Assembly: GCA_964653695.1 (NCBI GenBank)
Contig: CAZZFQ010000061.1
Span: 1-8,859 of the forward strand
DNA length: 8,859 nucleotides
Direction of reading: 5' to 3'
DNA from: JALHTG01 sp964653695
GTDB lineage: Archaea; Thermoproteota; Bathyarchaeia; 40CM-2-53-6; JALHTG01
Positions within the stretch are counted from its first letter, which is position 1, and every line of letters begins with the position of its first letter. This document shows positions 6,058 to 8,859 of this stretch, in pieces. Made by a program: the position numbers and the translations under genes. Under the pieces are notes generated by a model that saw only the letters and a list, made by a program, of their open reading frames with translations, was not told where the DNA came from and made no database searches.

Positions 6058-6860
6058 TTAAATTGGAGAACTTTCAACCGCCAGAGGAGCTATTGCTTGC
6101 CAAGTCTTCCTGTCTCAGGCCTAAGCTTCCAGTGAACTTTCGCAGGGTAAGTGAACTCCAAGCGGAACCTGATCTATATTTCGGCGACAAGAACCTCGAC
6201 CGATTCCTCAAAGGTCTATGCCTTGGGCAGAGCATCTTCCTCTACGGCTCATGGCAGTGCCTAGCGGCTTCTGAACTCCTATGCGTCAGAACACAGCTTG
6301 ACTCTCACTGCGGAGGGCTCTATTCAGAAGCCATCTTTATCGATGGAGAAAACACGTTTGATCCTTACCTCATATCGCAGTACGCGGAACGATTCTCACT
6401 AGACCGGAATAGGGCTTTAGATAGAATACTTGTCTCACGGGCGTTCACATGCCACCAACTAACCTCACTCATCACCCAGATGCTACCAGAAGCCGTTCAT
6501 GAGCGAGGAGCTAAACTCGTCGTCGCCTCCGATATGATCGAGCTGTACCGCGACCCCGATGTACGTCACAGCCAAAGCCTCGACCTCTTCAAGATCACGC
6601 TCAACTCGTTAGCCACCACAGCCAGACTCGAGAGAGCTATCGTCTTGGCAACAAGCCTCGACGAGAAAATCTCGGATTCAGATCCGTTCCTACGCACAGT
6701 CAAACAGCGAGTAGACATCGTCTTAAGGTTTGAGGAACGACGCCACTCTACAAAGCTCATCCTTGAGAAGCACCCGACACGTTCAGGAGAAAACGTCCTC
6801 ATCAAACAGCCAACTCCAAGAATCCTAGAGGAGTTCTTGGAGGCGACCATCAATGGGTAG
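5907..6860 (+). CDS. Zinc-ribbon RadA/RecA-family paralogue lacking Walker motifs (PolB2-associated)
   Basis: This is a 317-residue protein. Residues 8-38 form a zinc ribbon with knuckles C8-x-x-C11 and C35-x-x-C38. From about 85 it follows the RadA core: LYFGDKNLDRFLKGLCLGQ (90-108; compare the start of RadA-type domains), IFIDGENTFDPYLI (143-156; RadA has IDTEGTF) and RILVSRAFTCHQLTSLI (173-189). The P-loop position reads YGSWQCLAAS (113-122), without the Gly-Lys-Thr/Ser, and the Walker B place reads LVVASDMIEL (204-213). It should therefore not hydrolyse ATP and is probably a structural partner or regulator. RadA-like genes of this kind are known beside PolB2 genes in archaea. The TTG start at 5907 follows a GAGGATGA Shine-Dalgarno-like stretch. 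An ATG at 5897 is out of frame by one base, whereas in the left copy the equivalent GTG is in frame, so the original N terminus was probably MKTLILYQY. The 3' end overlaps the next gene by 8 bases. Confidence 0.82.
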   Translation: MILYQYSCDGCGSSLLASENLLDPVKVRLLFNSTCPSCKANLSNHVTWHQVKLENFQPPEELLLAKSSCLRPKLPVNFRRVSELQAEPDLYFGDKNLDRFLKGLCLGQSIFLYGSWQCLAASELLCVRTQLDSHCGGLYSEAIFIDGENTFDPYLISQYAERFSLDRNRALDRILVSRAFTCHQLTSLITQMLPEAVHERGAKLVVASDMIELYRDPDVRHSQSLDLFKITLNSLATTARLERAIVLATSLDEKISDSDPFLRTVKQRVDIVLRFEERRHSTKLILEKHPTRSGENVLIKQPTPRILEEFLEATING

Positions 6861-7134
6861 AACCATTCCCTCATGGCGGATGCTTCTTGAAGAGGAGTTC
6901 AAGCGGTGGGAAAAGTTCCAAGATGCATTGCGTATCGATGAGCGTGAAATCTTTGAGGATCTGATGGACGAATGTCGACGATACGCGTCAGCTGCCGGAG
7001 CAGCCACGCTTCCCGTCAAAACCGAAGGCATGTTCCTCTCAGTCCTGTTCTCGCATCATAAGAGTCTGAAGGAGTTACGCGACACGATTGACCGGATCCA
7101 ACACCTCCTCAAAGAATCCAGCCAGCCGCATTGA
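6853..7134 (+). CDS. Small helical protein of the PolB2 operon
   Basis: This is a 93-residue, charged, mostly helical protein without a signal peptide or membrane segment. It starts with IPSWRMLLEEEFKRWEKF and ends with a coiled-coil-like helix (HHKSLKELRDTIDRIQHLL, about 68-86). The centre has a conserved-looking alanine-rich stretch (YASAAGAATLPVKTEGMF, about 44-61). Its ATG overlaps the stop of the RadA-like gene by 8 bases, and its own stop lies inside the start region of the polymerase gene. It is therefore almost certainly translated with both and likely part of the same complex. Small uncharacterised helical proteins occur at this position in archaeal PolB2 operons. I know of no assigned biochemical role; an adaptor between the RadA-like protein and the polymerase is a guess. 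Confidence 0.8.
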   Translation: MGRTIPSWRMLLEEEFKRWEKFQDALRIDEREIFEDLMDECRRYASAAGAATLPVKTEGMFLSVLFSHHKSLKELRDTIDRIQHLLKESSQPH

Positions 7135-8859
7135 AGGCTGGATACTGGACCTATACCCAAAGAACGGCTGCATGGTCGTCTGGTTAAAGACACGTGAAGG
7201 CCGAGCGGTTCGACTGGTTGATGTTTGGCAGCAATGCTTCTACGTCGCTGGCGACTACAGCGACCTCATAAATCTCGCCGATCAGCTACATATCGACGGA
7301 ATGAGATTCGAGGAGAAGTTCACCAAACCTGAAGACAACGAACCATCCACAGTCCTGAAGGTTCCAGTCCAAAGCGTCCGTGAAGCTGAGCGGTTGGCTG
7401 AGAAGGTGCTGGCTCACGCCCATTATGGGCGCTATGAACTGTACAATGTTGATGTGAAGCCAAGCCAACTCTACATGTATGAGAAGGACATCTACCCGTT
7501 CGGACACGTAGAAGCCGCCGCAGATCAGAACGTCATCCATTGGAAACTCGACGACAGCCTCGAATCAGTTGACTACGAAACTCCACCACTCCAAGAAGTC
7601 ACATTGTCAGTGAACATTCAAAAGCAGAAGAGGCTACCCGCCCAGACCGACCCCATTGAAGCCATCACGATAACATCAAGGAATGAAGCCCACTGCTTTG
7701 ACGAAGGCAATGAGCGTCAGAAACTTCTCTGGCTTGTCGAAACCTTGAAGGCACTTGACCCAGACGTGATCTACACACCCAAAGGTGACGACCTCTTCTT
7801 CCCATATCTTGCGTGCAGGGCTGCAGTGAACGGCATCGAGGATCAACTCATTCTGGGCCGTGAGCAGTCACCGCTTCGAACCTCGCTTGGAAAAGGCCAA
7901 ACCTACGTGAGCTATGGAAGAGTCTACTATCGGCCTATGCCGACCCGGCTACTTGGAAGGATCCACATCGACTATGAGAACTCCATGCTCTATGGCGATT
8001 GTGGGCTACCAGGCATAATCGAGGTCGCCCGCCTATGCAGAATACCAGCACAGCGCGTAAGCAACACAACAATCGGAACCAGCATGACCTCCGCACAGCT
8101 CTACGAAGCAGCCCACCTAGGCGTCCTAATTCCATGGAGGAAGACAAACACGGAAGAGTTGAAGACAGCCAGCGAACTCCTCATCGCTGATCGCGGAGGA
8201 TTCTACTATGAACCCGTAGTAGGCTTACATGAATCGATCGGCGAAATCGACTTCACCTCGCTCTACCCCATGATCATGCTCACCAAAAACCTGAGCGGCG
8301 AAACGGTCCGCTGCAAATGCTGCCCAGACTCGAAGAAACGTGTCCCTGAGCTGGGCTACAACATCTGCGAGAAAAAGATAGGAATCGTCCCACGAAGCCT
8401 CAAACTCCTCCTGGAGAAACGCCAACAGTACAAGGAGCTGAAACAGACCACAGCTGACCCAGAGCTTCGCAGCGTCTACGAGATGCGCCAAGCCGCATTG
8501 AAGTGGATACTGGTCTGTTGCCTTTCATATGATTCAATCGTTCCTGTTATGGTAAAGGGACAGCTTCGCACCGTCAGAATAGGAGAACTCATTGATGGCA
8601 TTGTCGGTGACGAAGAGGGAGTCTTCGACTGTAACGAAGGTATATACGCCGTTGGATTAGGAGAAGATTTACGATGCAAATACACCCGTGTCAGGCGGCT
8701 TATCAAAACGAGAGCTCCTGAAAGAATGCTTGACATACTTATGGACAATGGTAGGCGAACATGCACAACATCCAATCACGAGTTCTATGTGCTAAACCGA
8801 GGCGGCTTACGTGTTAGAAAGGCTGACCAACTAAAAGTGGGTGACCTAATACCTGTTTG
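7088..8859 (+). CDS. polB2: PolB2-type B-family DNA polymerase, exonuclease motifs mutated, interrupted by an intein; 3' end missing
   Basis: The frame runs from after a TGA at 7067 to the right edge without a stop (590 codons from the TTG at 7088). The TTG gives 14 residues before the conserved IEGWILDLYP (15-24), with AAGGAG at 7069-7074; no ATG or GTG fits. The exonuclease-like domain is degenerate: Exo I D-x-E reads N176-I-Q178, and Exo II N-x-x-x-F-D reads KGDDLF (232-237). Typical PolB2 phrases follow: HIDYENSMLYGDCGLPGIIE, IPWRKTNTEELKTASELL, ADRGGFYYEP, then motif A EIDFTSLYPMIM with the catalytic-type D388 kept. A Cys-rich loop (RCKCCPDS, 408-415) precedes motif B, ALKWILVC (470-477). 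There the expected CFGYTG is replaced by an intein starting at Cys478. Motif C lies outside. In Sulfolobales the relative Dpo2 is damage-inducible and linked to lesion bypass; a similar role here is inference. Confidence 0.88.
   Translation, partial: MTGSNTSSKNPASRIEGWILDLYPKNGCMVVWLKTREGRAVRLVDVWQQCFYVAGDYSDLINLADQLHIDGMRFEEKFTKPEDNEPSTVLKVPVQSVREAERLAEKVLAHAHYGRYELYNVDVKPSQLYMYEKDIYPFGHVEAAADQNVIHWKLDDSLESVDYETPPLQEVTLSVNIQKQKRLPAQTDPIEAITITSRNEAHCFDEGNERQKLLWLVETLKALDPDVIYTPKGDDLFFPYLACRAAVNGIEDQLILGREQSPLRTSLGKGQTYVSYGRVYYRPMPTRLLGRIHIDYENSMLYGDCGLPGIIEVARLCRIPAQRVSNTTIGTSMTSAQLYEAAHLGVLIPWRKTNTEELKTASELLIADRGGFYYEPVVGLHESIGEIDFTSLYPMIMLTKNLSGETVRCKCCPDSKKRVPELGYNICEKKIGIVPRSLKLLLEKRQQYKELKQTTADPELRSVYEMRQAALKWILVCCLSYDSIVPVMVKGQLRTVRIGELIDGIVGDEEGVFDCNEGIYAVGLGEDLRCKYTRVRRLIKTRAPERMLDILMDNGRRTCTTSNHEFYVLNRGGLRVRKADQLKVGDLIPV
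8519..8859 (+). mobile_element. N-terminal part of an intein (Hint domain) inside PolB2
   Basis: In the polymerase frame, from base 8519 the sequence stops resembling a polymerase and reads as an intein N-terminal splicing domain. Block A is CLSYDSIVPV with the nucleophilic Cys1. RIGELID follows about 20 residues later. Block B is TSNHEFYVLN with the T-x-x-H pair (T561, H564 in host numbering) that activates the first splice bond. RKADQLKVGDLIPV is the usual L-K-x-G-D strand after block B. In archaeal PolB2 the host sequence here reads ILV(T)-CFGYTG, so the intein sits exactly before the conserved Cys, which would be the +1 extein nucleophile. About 114 codons are visible. Any homing endonuclease, blocks F and G, and the C-extein lie beyond the window. 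By eye the codons are more A/T-rich than in the flanking extein, fitting a separate origin. Confidence 0.88.

Noticed and set aside
7935..8775. Several short open frames on the minus strand (7935-8147, 8225-8491, 8476-8775) and one plus-strand frame (7999-8190)
   Set aside because: All are shadows of the polymerase and intein frame, which is continuous to the window edge and carries conserved motifs throughout.

Overview
The window looks like a chromosomal segment of an archaeon, most likely from the TACK side (a Bathyarchaeia-like lineage is my best guess). The reasons are a PolB2-type B-family DNA polymerase in an operon with a RadA-like protein, a PEF-type archaeosortase sorting tail, a membrane-anchored surface protein rich in N-glycosylation sequons, and genes starting on TTG or GTG with short overlaps. 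The lineage is inferred from gene content only.

Left half (about 1-3770): single genes with no obvious common pathway. In order they are the 3' end of a secreted PEF-CTERM protein (+), a cysteine-rich fragment that looks like a gene remnant (-), a YjbQ/UPF0047 family protein (-), a class I SAM-dependent methyltransferase (+), about 440 bases without a convincing gene, and a membrane-anchored, probably glycosylated surface protein of unknown function (+).

Middle (about 3766-5900): a rearranged stretch. An ATPase of the AAA/DUF4143-DUF234 type (-) lies between two diverged direct copies of the same roughly 440-bp segment. The segment carries the end of a small unrecognised gene followed, with a 4-base start/stop overlap, by the zinc-ribbon start of a RadA-like gene. 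The left copy is cut off and frame-broken after the zinc ribbon. The right copy runs into an almost complete RadA-like gene, but its small upstream gene is frame-broken and the old ATG of the RadA-like gene has been put out of frame by one extra base.

Right part (about 5900 to the end): a PolB2 operon with tight overlaps. It encodes a zinc-ribbon RadA/RecA paralogue without Walker A or B catalytic residues, a 93-residue helical protein, and a PolB2 polymerase whose exonuclease motifs are mutated. In Sulfolobales the related polymerase Dpo2 is DNA-damage inducible and linked to lesion bypass or repair, so this operon is probably a DNA-damage module. The polymerase reading frame is open to the window edge. 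It is interrupted at conserved motif B by the N-terminal half of an intein (Hint domain from base 8519), which is the most notable feature of the window. The rest of the intein and the C-terminal part of the polymerase lie beyond the window.
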